Below, piece after piece: positions 26,801 through 35,189 of a DNA stretch of 64,000 bases (its first letter is position 1; every line of letters begins with the position of its first letter). Under the pieces are notes generated by a model, which was not told where the DNA came from, ran no database searches, and saw only the letters and a list, made by a program, of their open reading frames with translations. A program made the position numbers and the translations under genes. Origin of the DNA: Mucilaginibacter sp. L196 (lineage in GTDB: Bacteria > Bacteroidota > Bacteroidia > Sphingobacteriales > Sphingobacteriaceae); NCBI RefSeq assembly GCF_009765905.1, contig NZ_LMUO01000019.1, forward strand, positions 1,036,292 through 1,100,291, read 5' to 3'.

Positions 26801-26912
26801 AGATTAGAGACTGGAGGCTAGAGATTAGGTAAAACAACTCTTGAACTCCTAAGTCTGATTAAAGATAATACGTTGCGAAAACGTAGATATAAAACACAAA
26901 TAAATAACGGAT

Positions 26913-27113
26913 ATGCCAAAAATGAAAACCAATTCCAGTGCAAAAAAGCGTTTTAAGCTTACTGGAACCGGTAAAATTGCAAGAAAGAACGCATACAAAA
27001 GTCACATCTTAACTAAGATGTCGACTAAACGCAAGCGTAACCTTACTCACACAAGCTTAGTTTCTAATGCTGATATGGGTAATGTTAAACGTATGCTTTG
27101 TATCGGGAAGTAA
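26913..27113 (+). CDS. rpmI: 50S ribosomal protein L35
   Basis: A 66-aa basic protein starting MPKMKTNSSAKKRFKLTGTGK, with the L35 pattern and length. It lies 112 bases after infC in the conserved infC-rpmI-rplT order. The gap includes two copies of GAGATTAG about 20 bases apart, of unknown meaning. Confidence 0.98.
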   Translation: MPKMKTNSSAKKRFKLTGTGKIARKNAYKSHILTKMSTKRKRNLTHTSLVSNADMGNVKRMLCIGK

Positions 27114-27188
27114 TTAAACAAATTTTTTAACCAGGTATTAGAGTATTAAAGTCCTTTAAACGGCACTCACTACCAAAAACAACACGAA

Positions 27189-27533
27189 ATGCCACGTTCA
27201 GTTAACGCAGTCGCGTCGAGAAGACGCCGGAAAAAGATCATGAACCTCGCCAAAGGTTATTGGGGTTCAAGAAGCAAGGTTTATACCGTTGCTAAAAACA
27301 CAGTAGAAAAAGGTTTACAGTATGCTTACCGTGACCGTAAGACCAAGAAAAGAGAATTCAGGGCTTTATGGATACAACGTATCAACGCAGGTGCACGCCA
27401 ACACGGAATTTCTTACTCACAATTAATGGGTAAATTAATTAAAAGTGAAATTGGTTTAAACCGTAAAGTATTAGCTGATTTAGCAATGAATCATCCTGAT
27501 GCTTTTAAAGCAGTTGTTGACGCTGTAAAATAA
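27189..27533 (+). CDS. rplT: 50S ribosomal protein L20
   Basis: A 114-aa basic protein starting MPRSVNAVASRRRRKKIMNLAKGYWGSRSKVYT, with RALWIQRINAGARQHGISYSQL and a typical C-terminus. L20 helps early 50S assembly and is often the autoregulator of this operon. The 75-base gap upstream may be a control region. A strong terminator follows at 27554. Confidence 0.98.
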   Translation: MPRSVNAVASRRRRKKIMNLAKGYWGSRSKVYTVAKNTVEKGLQYAYRDRKTKKREFRALWIQRINAGARQHGISYSQLMGKLIKSEIGLNRKVLADLAMNHPDAFKAVVDAVK

Positions 27534-27553
27534 TATAGCATAACAGATATTAG

Positions 27554-27579
27554 AAAGGCTTGCATTTATGCAGGCCTTT
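27554..27579 (+). terminator. Terminator after rplT
   Basis: AAAGGCTTGCAT (27554-27565) faces ATGCAGGCCTTT (27568-27579), twelve pairs with one G-T, followed by TTTTG. It ends the thrS-infC-rpmI-rplT unit. Confidence 0.9.
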
Positions 27580-27632
27580 TTTGTTTTATATCATTTTGTG
27601 AGATTTTACTAATAATTCCTATCTGTAATTAT

Positions 27633-27640
27633 TACATTTG
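27633..27640 (+). promoter_or_regulatory. -7 promoter box upstream of the B12 riboswitch
   Basis: TACATTTG matches TAnnTTTG perfectly. A start point about seven bases later would put the 5' end of the RNA right at the aptamer. The -33 element is not obvious. Confidence 0.5.
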
Positions 27641-27647
27641 CATCGCT

Positions 27648-27820
27648 TTAGGTTTCTTTATAAATTTATTATAAAGAATTAAAAGGGAATATGGTGTAAA
27701 TCCATAACTGTCCCGCAGCTGTAAGCTCTATAACCAACGTTCATTCAATTGGTCACTTACCCACAGTATTAGGTAGGGAAGACCGGGCAGAGGGGAGCAA
27801 GTCAGAAGACCTGCCAAGGC
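27648..27820 (+). ncRNA. Cobalamin (B12) riboswitch
   Basis: Core elements in order: an AGGT near 27650, the AAAAGGGAA and GGTGTAAATCC segments near 27686-27716, ACTGTCCCGCAGCTGTAAG, and the B12 box AAGTCAGAAGACCTGCC ending at 27815. AGGT can pair with ACCT to close the aptamer. A hairpin at 27831-27865 (TTCACA/TGTGAA with inner GCTT/AAGC) lies right after the box and is probably the expression platform or kissing-loop hairpin. It controls the TonB receptor and downstream B12 genes; binding of cobalamin should lower their expression. Confidence 0.95.
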
Positions 27821-27923
27821 ATTATAATTGTTCACAGCTTTCGGGGATTGAAGCTTGGATGTGAATGCTCTTCTAAAGTGTTTTCATTTCAACCATTTCC
27901 TGTTTGTTGTAAATTCAATCAAC

Positions 27924-29954
27924 ATGCAAAAAACGCTACAATACGATTATAGGCATTTATGGCGCAAATCGAGATGCTATGTGCCGTTTTTTGTTTTGGG
28001 GTTGATGCCTTATCATGTATTTGCACAGTTGGATACTGTTAAAAAGCTTAAAGAAGTAAAAGTATCTTCGCCAGTGGTGCCGCAAATACAAACGGTAACC
28101 CCATCTCAAACAGTTACCAATTCCGATTTTGTTAAGTATAGCGCTTTTACTGTTGCTGATGCCATCCGGAATTTCGCCGGTGTAAACATTCAGGATTATG
28201 GGGGCATAGGTGGCATGCAAACCGTATCTGTACGCAGTTTGGGTGCTGATAATGTAGAGGTGTTATATAATGGTGTTCAGATGAACGATGCTCAAAACGG
28301 CGAGATCGATCTAAGTAAATTTAATCTGATCAATATTCAGCAAATAACGTTATTTAACGCGCAGCCGCTGGATATCTGCCAAACAGCAAGGGCTTTTGCG
28401 GCGGCGAATGTGCTATCCATACAAACAATCCAACCTAAATTAAGTTTTGAGAAGCCATTTAAAATTGTCGCCGGGGTCAAAGGCGGATCATTTGGTTTGG
28501 TTAACCCGTATCTGCAATGGCAGCAGCGCATAAATAAATACTGGTCGTTTATTATAAATGGTTATGATGAAAATGCTAATGGGCAATACAAATACAAGGA
28601 AAATGCTGACGGCTCAGATACCTTAGCTACCCGGAAAAATACAGATGTGCACACACAACAGATAGATGCTGAGTTGTACTGGGCAAAGTCGGATAGTGAT
28701 AAATTTAATCTGCAGTTCAATTTTTACAATTCTAATAGAGGGCTGCCATCAGCTGTTGTGCTTTATGCTGCACCCTCCACACAACGGTTATATAATAGAG
28801 ATTATATTATTCAATCCGGGTATCATCATATAGCCAAAAATAGCTTTGAATTATTGCTGAATACCAAATTGTCGCAAAGCTTCGTTCGTTATACCGATAC
28901 CGGAGGGATATATAATGCAACAGGCATGATCAATGAGAATTACATGCAGCGTGAGGCCTATCAATCGGCGGCTATTGCTTATCACATTTTGCCAAACTGG
29001 AAATTGTCTTATTCTTCTGATGCTGACCTTAGCAATCTTCAATCAAACGCCTATAATTACGCTTTTCCAACAAGGCTGAGCTTATTTAATGTATTAGCTA
29101 CCAATTTATCACTAGGCAGATGGTTATTCCAGGGGAATATATTAAACACTTATATTGATGATCGTGTGAAATCCGGTACCGCTGCTTCGTCAAAATCGGC
29201 TTATACACCCACTGTCATTGCAAGTTATCATCCACTCACCACAAAAGAGCTCGAGTTCAGGGCATTTTATAAAAGCACATTCCGTAATCCTACATTTTCC
29301 GAACAATATTATTATGCCATAGCGCCTCGACCTTTGAAGCCTGAATATACCTCGCAGTATGATGCGGGTATAGCTTATACCAAAACTACCGATGGTGTGC
29401 TGGAATACCTGACCGTAAGCGCCGATGCGTACTATAACAATGTAAAAAACAAGATTATCTATATACCAGCACGTTCGCCTGAAACCCCATCAGTTGTTAA
29501 TTTAGGCAAGGTTGACATCAGAGGGCTGGATGTGGTGCTGAAAAGCCAGTTTAAGCCATTTTATAATTGGAAAGCGACATTGAGTGCAAACTATACCTAT
29601 CAAAACGCGATAGATATTACCGATCCGACGGATTCTTATTACCTGGAGCAGATACCATATACACCTAAAAATACATTGGCTTTAAATGCGGGTATTATGT
29701 ATAAGCAATTTGGCGTTTATTATAACCAGATATTGGCTTCGCACCGTTACTCTGAAAGCGATAACGACCCGCAATATTATTTACCCGGATATTCGGTGAG
29801 CTATGCTTCAGCGGCTTATAATTTCAAGCTTAATTCAATTCCGGTTTTGGCTTCTGTAGAGGTAAACAATCTATATAATAAAAACTACGTCATTGTTAAC
29901 GGTTTCCCAATGCCAGGGCGATCGTTCAGATTCACATTTCAAATCACCATTTAA
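27924..29954 (+). CDS. btuB: TonB-dependent cobalamin receptor (BtuB-like)
   Basis: A 676-aa outer-membrane receptor. Start 27924 (MQKTLQYDY) follows the riboswitch; an earlier ATG at 27855 lies inside the hairpin region. A signal ends near YHVFAQ. The plug domain runs about 50-170 (TVADAIRNFAGVNIQDYGGIGGMQTVSVRSLGADNVEVLYNGVQMND) and the rest is a 22-strand barrel with FKSTFRNPTFSEQYYYA and terminal SFRFTFQITI. TonB drives substrate uptake across the outer membrane. The riboswitch marks the substrate as a corrinoid. Confidence 0.9.
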   Translation: MQKTLQYDYRHLWRKSRCYVPFFVLGLMPYHVFAQLDTVKKLKEVKVSSPVVPQIQTVTPSQTVTNSDFVKYSAFTVADAIRNFAGVNIQDYGGIGGMQTVSVRSLGADNVEVLYNGVQMNDAQNGEIDLSKFNLINIQQITLFNAQPLDICQTARAFAAANVLSIQTIQPKLSFEKPFKIVAGVKGGSFGLVNPYLQWQQRINKYWSFIINGYDENANGQYKYKENADGSDTLATRKNTDVHTQQIDAELYWAKSDSDKFNLQFNFYNSNRGLPSAVVLYAAPSTQRLYNRDYIIQSGYHHIAKNSFELLLNTKLSQSFVRYTDTGGIYNATGMINENYMQREAYQSAAIAYHILPNWKLSYSSDADLSNLQSNAYNYAFPTRLSLFNVLATNLSLGRWLFQGNILNTYIDDRVKSGTAASSKSAYTPTVIASYHPLTTKELEFRAFYKSTFRNPTFSEQYYYAIAPRPLKPEYTSQYDAGIAYTKTTDGVLEYLTVSADAYYNNVKNKIIYIPARSPETPSVVNLGKVDIRGLDVVLKSQFKPFYNWKATLSANYTYQNAIDITDPTDSYYLEQIPYTPKNTLALNAGIMYKQFGVYYNQILASHRYSESDNDPQYYLPGYSVSYASAAYNFKLNSIPVLASVEVNNLYNKNYVIVNGFPMPGRSFRFTFQITI

Positions 29955-29966
29955 TAATAAATCAAT

Positions 29967-31043
29967 ATGAAATCAATTCAACTCAGTTATTTACTCGGCT
30001 CAATAGCGCTTTTAACCGCAATAACATCTTGCCACAAAGATAAAATTGTAAATAATCAGACTACACCAACCGCTCAAAGGGCTGGCATTTATATACTTGA
30101 TCAAGGATACTCGAGCCAACTTAGTGCGCTTACCTATTATGATTACACAACAAAAACCTTAACACCTGATATTTTTTCATCAGTTAATGGTCGTAGTTTA
30201 GGTAATACTGCGAATGACGTGGAAATTTATGGATCTAAAATGTACATTACTGTTGATAAATCAGGAACGGTAGAGGTATTGAATGCCAAAACTGCAAAAT
30301 CTATTAAACAAGTGAAGTTTTTAAATGGAGATAAAGATAGCACGTCAAAAGAACCTCGTAGTATAGCTTTTTATAATGGCAACGCTTATATCTCTTTGTA
30401 CAATGGTACTGTGGCTGTAATGGATACCATAACTTATACTGTAAGTAAATATATTCCGGTAGGAAACGACCCAGAGCAATTGGCGGTAGCAAATGGGAAA
30501 CTATACGTAGCTAATAGTGGTGGTTTAAATTATCCGGCTGTTGATAGTACCGTATCGGTTATTAACCTTTCTACCTCAACAGTTACTAAAACAATAACTG
30601 TAGGGCCTGATCCTTATGCGGTAAGTGTAGATAGCTATGGGAATGTTTATGTTGCGGCTTATGGTGTTTATGGTAGTTCAAACGCGTCATTAACTATTAT
30701 TAACAGTGGTACAGATGCAGTTACATCAAGAAATAATAGTTACACCGGTGGCCCATTTGCAATTAATGGTAATAATGCTTTTTATATTGATGGCGATGGT
30801 ACCATTAAAATTTTCAATGTTAAAACATTCACAGCAACTACTACAAACTTTATATCCGATGGAACAACGTTTGTAGCTCCTTTCGCTATAGCTACCGACC
30901 CCTTAAGTGGTGAAGTATTTGTAACGGATGCCAAAAACTATTCATCAAACGGCTTGATATACGCCTTTGACAAAACAGGTAAGAAAGAGTATAGCTTAAC
31001 TACAGGTATCAATCCGGGGAGCATTATATTAGTAAATAAGTAA
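29967..31043 (+). CDS. BtuG-like surface lipoprotein, beta-propeller
   Basis: A 358-aa lipoprotein (LLTAITSCHKDK, Cys near residue 22). It has repeated propeller blades with the YncE/DUF5074 style: SVNGRSLGNTANDVEIYGSKMYITVD, GTVEVLNAKTAKSIKQV, PVGNDPEQLAVANGKLYVANSGG, SVINLSTSTVTKTITVGPDPYAVSVD. In Bacteroides the BtuG proteins are surface lipoprotein seven-bladed propellers that pass B12 to BtuB. The gene follows the receptor by 12 bases under the same riboswitch, so the same role is inferred. Confidence 0.8.
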   Translation: MKSIQLSYLLGSIALLTAITSCHKDKIVNNQTTPTAQRAGIYILDQGYSSQLSALTYYDYTTKTLTPDIFSSVNGRSLGNTANDVEIYGSKMYITVDKSGTVEVLNAKTAKSIKQVKFLNGDKDSTSKEPRSIAFYNGNAYISLYNGTVAVMDTITYTVSKYIPVGNDPEQLAVANGKLYVANSGGLNYPAVDSTVSVINLSTSTVTKTITVGPDPYAVSVDSYGNVYVAAYGVYGSSNASLTIINSGTDAVTSRNNSYTGGPFAINGNNAFYIDGDGTIKIFNVKTFTATTTNFISDGTTFVAPFAIATDPLSGEVFVTDAKNYSSNGLIYAFDKTGKKEYSLTTGINPGSIILVNK

Positions 31044-31092
31044 TTTTAAGATTTGATATAAAAATTCTTAATTTTACGATACAGATTAAATT

Positions 31093-31665
31093 ATGTCACA
31101 ACAAAAAATAAACGCACGTAATATTGTACTCGTTTTAATGATACTGGCCGCAATTGCCTTGCGGTTTGTGAGTTATGAGTACAAAACCTTAAGTAATTTT
31201 ACCCCGGTTGGTGCAGTTGCCTTGTTTGGCGGGGCTTACTTTACTGATAAGTGGAAAGCTTACTTGGTAGTATTGTTAACGTTGTTTATAAGCGATATTG
31301 GTATTAACTATCTATATACCTCGAAATTAGTGTTCTGGTACAGCGGTTCGGCCTGGGTTTATTTAACTTTTGCGCTTATGGTGTTTATCGGTACACTAAT
31401 TAAAAAGGTAAATGTAACTAATGTAGCTATAGCCTCACTTGTTTCGGTTTGCGTGCATTGGCTAATTATTGATTTGCCATGGATATATGGTACTTTTTAT
31501 GCGCATAACCTGTCGGGATATGGGCAATCATTGGTTGCGGCTATACCGTTTGAGAAAAATATGTTGCTTGCAGATGTATTTTATTGCGCGGTATTATTTG
31601 GTGGGTTTGAGTTCGCTCAAAGCAAGTATACCATACTACGCAGTAAAAAACAACTCGCTGTTTAA
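31093..31665 (+). CDS. Six-helix membrane protein of the B12 operon (DUF6580-like)
   Basis: A 190-aa integral membrane protein. Hydrophobic helices include VLVLMILAAIALRFV, TPVGAVALFGGAYF, YLVVLLTLFISDIGINYLY, WVYLTFALMVFIGTLI and VAIASLVSVCVHWLIIDLPWIYGTF. Size and six-helix plan resemble the substrate-binding (S) components of ECF transporters. It is the third gene after the B12 riboswitch and ends before a strong terminator. No BtuC/D/F-type gene is in the unit, so it may be the inner-membrane corrinoid step. This is inference. Confidence 0.7.
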   Translation: MSQQKINARNIVLVLMILAAIALRFVSYEYKTLSNFTPVGAVALFGGAYFTDKWKAYLVVLLTLFISDIGINYLYTSKLVFWYSGSAWVYLTFALMVFIGTLIKKVNVTNVAIASLVSVCVHWLIIDLPWIYGTFYAHNLSGYGQSLVAAIPFEKNMLLADVFYCAVLFGGFEFAQSKYTILRSKKQLAV

Positions 31666-31684
31666 TTTAAATACTTTTTTGATT

Positions 31685-31711
31685 AAAGCGATGTGAGATT
31701 CACATCGCTTT
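31685..31711 (+). terminator. Terminator of the B12 operon
   Basis: AAAGCGATGTGA (31685-31696) and TCACATCGCTTT (31700-31711) form twelve perfect pairs with loop GAT and a following T-run. It separates the B12 unit from the sirtuin gene. Confidence 0.95.
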
Positions 31712-31747
31712 TTTTATGGGGTAGATTTAATGATATAGTACTAAATA

Positions 31748-32440
31748 ATGAAAAGGATAGTTATACTGACAGGTGCGGGAATAAGCGCTGAGAGCGGCTT
31801 AAAAACGTTTAGAGATAGCGATGGCTTGTGGGAGGGTTATAATATTGAAGATGTAGCCACACCACAAGCCTGGCAACGCAATCCGCAATTGGTGCAGGAT
31901 TTCTATAATATGCGCCGGAAGGATGTATTAGCGGCGCAGCCCAATGCAGCTCATTATGCTTTAGCAAAGCTGGAAGAACAATTCAATGTAACCATCATTA
32001 CGCAAAATATAGATGATCTGCATGAAAGGGCAGGGTCAACTAATGTTGTTCATCTTCATGGTATTATTACTAGATCGCAATCCAGTATAAACCCGGAATT
32101 AACTTACCCGATTGAGGGATGGGAATTAAAAATGAATGAGGTTTGCGAGTTAGGATCGCCGTTAAGAGCACATGTTGTTTGGTTTGGCGAGGATGTACCG
32201 ATGATAGAATACGCCGCTAAAATTTGCGCTGATGCGGAGTTGTTTATTTTGAGCGGTACATCATTAGCGGTTTATCCAGCTGCTGGGCTTATTCATTATG
32301 TAAGATCAGGGGTTAAAAAGTATATCGTTGATCCTAATATACCTGCTGTACGCCGGTTAACGAATGTGGTTGAGATACAGACTAAGGCTACAATTGGTAT
32401 CCCAGACCTGGTAGAAGAATTAATGTTGAATAAGTATTAA
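31748..32440 (+). CDS. SIR2 family NAD-dependent deacylase
   Basis: A 230-aa sirtuin: ILTGAGISAESGLKTFRDSDGLWEGY (NAD site), TQNIDDLHERAG, HLHG (catalytic His), VVWFGEDVP and SGTSLAVYPAAGL. FYNMRR carries the Tyr and Arg (Y-x-x-R) of class III, SIRT5-type enzymes, which favours succinyl or malonyl over acetyl lysine. The usual four zinc Cys between HG and VVWFGE are missing; only one Cys remains. Start 31748 is a clean ATG after the B12 terminator. It is 9 bases upstream of the PP-loop gene. Confidence 0.92.
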   Translation: MKRIVILTGAGISAESGLKTFRDSDGLWEGYNIEDVATPQAWQRNPQLVQDFYNMRRKDVLAAQPNAAHYALAKLEEQFNVTIITQNIDDLHERAGSTNVVHLHGIITRSQSSINPELTYPIEGWELKMNEVCELGSPLRAHVVWFGEDVPMIEYAAKICADAELFILSGTSLAVYPAAGLIHYVRSGVKKYIVDPNIPAVRRLTNVVEIQTKATIGIPDLVEELMLNKY

Positions 32441-32449
32441 ATAATAGTA

Positions 32450-33175
32450 ATGTCTGATAAAGTCAAGTGTATATTTAATTGGAGTGGTGGCAAGGATAGC
32501 GCTTTGGCGTTATATCATTGCCTGAAAAATCCTGAATTGGATATCAAATATCTTGTAACTACCATAAATGATGCCGTGGATAGAATTTCGATGCATGGTG
32601 TCAGGACGGAGTTGCTGATTAAACAAGCACAGAGTATCGGAATCCCTCTATATCAAATTCGTTTGCCTGAAATGCCGGGTATGACAGAATATAATGACGT
32701 AATGCGTGGTCATTTAAGCCGATTGGGTGCGGAGGGAATTACGCATTCTATATTCGGCGATATTTTTTTGGAGGATTTACGAAATTATAGGGATGCCCGA
32801 CTAGCTGAAGTAAATATGAAAGGGATTTATCCTCTATGGAAACGTGATACTCGAGAATTAATTGATGAGTTTTTACATTTAGGATTTGGTACAGTTATAG
32901 CCTGCACCCGGGAAGAATTGGGTGGACTGGCAGGGCAGGAGATTACCCAGCAGCTTATAAATGATCTACCTGCAGCAGTAGATGTGTGCGGTGAAAACGG
33001 AGAGTTTCATACCTATGCCTTTAAGGGGCCGATATTCAAAGAAGAAATAAAATATAAAACCGGCGAAAAGATATTTAAAGAGTACAAAGCCCCCAGCAAA
33101 GCGGGTGACGATTGCGCAGGAAGTGACCGGGTTAAAATATCCGGGTTTTGGTATTGTGATTTACTTCCTATTTAA
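32450..33175 (+). CDS. Dph6-like PP-loop ATP pyrophosphatase (diphthine--ammonia ligase family)
   Basis: A 241-aa protein with the PP-loop NWSGGKDSALALY at the N-terminus and family motifs SMHGVRTELLIKQAQSIGIPL, FGDIFLEDLRNYRD, YPLWKRDTRELIDEFL, FGTVIACTREELGG and CGENGEFHTYAF. The family includes eukaryotic diphthamide ligase, but bacteria have no diphthamide, so the bacterial substrate is another amidation target, unknown. It probably shares a transcript with the sirtuin. Confidence 0.88.
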   Translation: MSDKVKCIFNWSGGKDSALALYHCLKNPELDIKYLVTTINDAVDRISMHGVRTELLIKQAQSIGIPLYQIRLPEMPGMTEYNDVMRGHLSRLGAEGITHSIFGDIFLEDLRNYRDARLAEVNMKGIYPLWKRDTRELIDEFLHLGFGTVIACTREELGGLAGQEITQQLINDLPAAVDVCGENGEFHTYAFKGPIFKEEIKYKTGEKIFKEYKAPSKAGDDCAGSDRVKISGFWYCDLLPI

Positions 33176-33181
33176 AAATCT

Positions 33182-33394
33182 CTACAATTCAGCGTCCATT
33201 TTCAAAATGCTTTCTACTAATTTATCATACACATCGCTGGTAATAAATTCAATGTAATTCCCATCTGCACGTTTTACATTCAGGGTGATCTGTGGGTATG
33301 TGTTTACTTCTTCAATACATGCAATGTTTCTGATGTTGATCAATTTCATACCCTGGGTAGTATGTAAATTGTAAAACTGTTTGCTGCTAATCAT
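33182..33394 (-). CDS. Small hypothetical protein, 70 aa
   Basis: No family recognised. The protein has LINIRNIACIEEVNTYPQITLNVKRADGNYIEF, suggesting beta strands, and no signal peptide. It converges on the PP-loop gene with a 6-base gap. It could be a small regulator or part of a PH-like fold; the confidence that it is translated is moderate. Confidence 0.55.
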   Translation of the reverse strand: MISSKQFYNLHTTQGMKLINIRNIACIEEVNTYPQITLNVKRADGNYIEFITSDVYDKLVESILKMDAEL

Positions 33395-33686
33395 AAGTGT
33401 ATATTTTACAATTTTAAAAATAGTGTTTTTTTAAGTGGGTTACTGTTTAATAATTAAAAACCTCCTGAAATATGTTCTATAAGTTAACCAAATATAATTT
33501 TTTATGAATTATAAAGTAAAGTAAATCAGATGGATTAAATGATTTGCTGAATAAAGGTTGTAAACATTTTAGGAATATATTTACCAATGGTTAAATTTAA
33601 CAAGACAATCGTTAATTGCCTCCAAATTAAATTCTGTTTTGATACTTAAATTACTTTTGTACAGCAATTTGTGTGAATTATATCAT
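33395..33686. other. AT-rich intergenic stretch without recognisable gene
   Basis: 292 bases, AT-rich, no good reading frame on either strand. TACTTTTG near 33650 resembles the -7 box on the plus strand, but there is no plus-strand gene downstream and no -33 element at the right spacing. I see nothing else. Confidence 0.5.
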
Positions 33687-33935
33687 CTAATAGTTATACC
33701 TGAAGTATGTTTCTTTAAAATCTTTCTTCATTTCTTCAAAACGAAGCGATACGGCTTTTAAAAATGTTTCGTCAAGTATTTCAAATACACTATTTACGCC
33801 GTCGGTTAAATCCATCTCCGGTATTTTGTAACTCTGTTCAATGCTCCCCTTCTCAATCTTAATAATGAATTTCTGGTTCATGTTAAGGATTGAAATCTTA
33901 AAGTCCGGATGGGGTAATTCTGCAATAATTCTCAT
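33687..33935 (-). CDS. Hypothetical protein, 82 aa
   Basis: No family recognised. The protein starts MRIIAELPHPDFKISILNMNQKFIIKIEKG, then EQSYKIPEMDLTDGVNSVFEILDETFLKAVSLRFEEMKKDFKETYFRYNY, an apparent beta-rich N-half and a helical C-half. It lies 3 bases downstream of the CrtA-like gene on the same strand, so it is likely co-transcribed. Confidence 0.65.
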   Translation of the reverse strand: MRIIAELPHPDFKISILNMNQKFIIKIEKGSIEQSYKIPEMDLTDGVNSVFEILDETFLKAVSLRFEEMKKDFKETYFRYNY

Positions 33936-33938
33936 AAT

Positions 33939-34637
33939 TTATAATTCTATTCCCTTTAGGGGATTTTTACCATTTATTGTGCCAAGGCTATTCACAATTT
34001 TAAATCTTGCGAAAAGCTCTTCACTATACCAATTTTCGTTTCTTGTTTTTTTGATGACTTCGGCGTGCTCTTTTGATGTGTAGGCAAAAGCTTTTACATC
34101 ATCAATGCTTTTCCATATAGAAAATGTAGCCTGTCGATATACAGGAGCTTCGCCAATACCAAATGAGGTGATGAATCCCGGCGCGTCAGCCATAATATTA
34201 GCCACGCTATCAACATTGGCCCAAAAACTTTTTATTTTGTTAAGTCTAATAGTTGCTCGGGTGAGCACCGCTACCGGGCCGTTAATTACTTTAGTATCGG
34301 GTTTGCCAAAGGGGTCTTTACTATCCCATTTGCCATGGCTTTGTAATGGTTCACATAATATCGTCCATTTTTCAGTGGTGAAGGCATTCCACCAGCTATG
34401 AATGAATGATTTATTATAAAACTCATCAAATGCCCCCCGGTTGTCCCATACAGCTAATAGGCCCCATTGCTGCCAATCGGGTTGCAAGTCAAAAGTGCCG
34501 TTGCGGCCGCTGCCCAATAGTTTCCAAAAAGTACATTTTCTGTTAAGCGTTAAGGGTAGGCGATGCACAGCCATAGCCAATAAAGCAAAAGGTATTAAGG
34601 ATTTACGGTAGCGAACTATAGTAAGACTAACAATCAT
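33939..34637 (-). CDS. CrtA-like (spheroidene monooxygenase family) protein
   Basis: A 232-aa protein with FWKLLGSGRNGTFDLQPDWQQWGLLAVWDN, WNAFTTEKWTILCEPLQSHGKWD, PVAVLTRATIRLNKIKSFW and QATFSIWKSIDDVKAFAY...HAEVIKKTRNENWYSEELFARF. These match the CrtA carotenoid-2-oxygenase family. An N-terminal hydrophobic stretch may tether it to membrane. No carotenoid cluster is adjacent. A role in carotenoid ketolation is plausible but unproven. Confidence 0.72.
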   Translation of the reverse strand: MIVSLTIVRYRKSLIPFALLAMAVHRLPLTLNRKCTFWKLLGSGRNGTFDLQPDWQQWGLLAVWDNRGAFDEFYNKSFIHSWWNAFTTEKWTILCEPLQSHGKWDSKDPFGKPDTKVINGPVAVLTRATIRLNKIKSFWANVDSVANIMADAPGFITSFGIGEAPVYRQATFSIWKSIDDVKAFAYTSKEHAEVIKKTRNENWYSEELFARFKIVNSLGTINGKNPLKGIEL

Positions 34638-34697
34638 CGCGACTAATTAAAACATTAAATATGATATTTGTCTTATTTAAATGTAATAGTTCATACT

Positions 34698-34705
34698 TAT
34701 TTTTG
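34698..34705 (+). promoter_or_regulatory. -7-like box TATTTTTG just before the fRMsr start
   Basis: TATTTTTG is a full match to TAnnTTTG and ends 4 bases before the ATG at 34710. The only TTTG upstream is 27 bases away, too far for a normal -33. If used, the mRNA would be nearly leaderless. A chance match in AT-rich DNA is possible. Confidence 0.35.
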
Positions 34706-34709
34706 CATC

Positions 34710-35189
34710 ATGGCAGAGGATTTAACCATCATACAAACAACAGACAAAGCGACCCAGTATCAATCATTAATCCCTCAAATAGAGGCCTTGATAAGCGGGG
34801 AGGAAGATTTAATTGCCAACCTTGCAAATATCAGCGCAGCGCTAAAAGAACAATTTAACTGGTTTTGGGTTGGGTTTTACATGGTAAAAAATGACGAATT
34901 GGTTCTAGGGCCTTTTCAGGGGCCTGTAGCCTGTACGCGCATTAAAAAGGGTAAAGGTGTATGCGGGGGGGGCTGGGAGCAAGCAAGTACGCTTATAGTG
35001 GCTGATGTGGATGAATTTCCAGGGCATATTGCTTGCAGCTCATTGTCGAGATCAGAAATAGTTGTGCCGTTATTTCATAATGGTGAGGTTGCAGGAGTTT
35101 TGGATGTAGATAGCGAGCATTTGGCGCACTTTGATGAGACTGATAAAAACTTTCTGGAGCAGCTTGTTACGCTGGTTAATTTGGCATGA
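34710..35189 (+). CDS. Free methionine-(R)-sulfoxide reductase (GAF domain, YebR/fRMsr family)
   Basis: A 159-aa GAF protein with the fRMsr Cys set: GPVACTRIKKGKGVCGGGW and GHIACSSLSRSEIVVPLF. The Cys in VACTRI, VCG and HIACSS correspond to the catalytic and resolving residues. FWVGFYMV and AGVLDVDSEHLAHFDETD complete the fold. It reduces free Met-R-sulfoxide. The start 34710 (MAEDLTI) matches family lengths. A run of eight G lies within VCGGGW. The end overlaps the next gene by four bases. Confidence 0.9.
   Translation: MAEDLTIIQTTDKATQYQSLIPQIEALISGEEDLIANLANISAALKEQFNWFWVGFYMVKNDELVLGPFQGPVACTRIKKGKGVCGGGWEQASTLIVADVDEFPGHIACSSLSRSEIVVPLFHNGEVAGVLDVDSEHLAHFDETDKNFLEQLVTLVNLA

Noticed and set aside
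26801..26830. GAGATTAG repeats after infC as a CRISPR or mobile element
   Set aside because: Only two short copies; no spacers or ends.
33640..33660. Plus-strand promoter TACTTTTG
   Set aside because: No downstream plus-strand gene within range and no -33 element at the right spacing.
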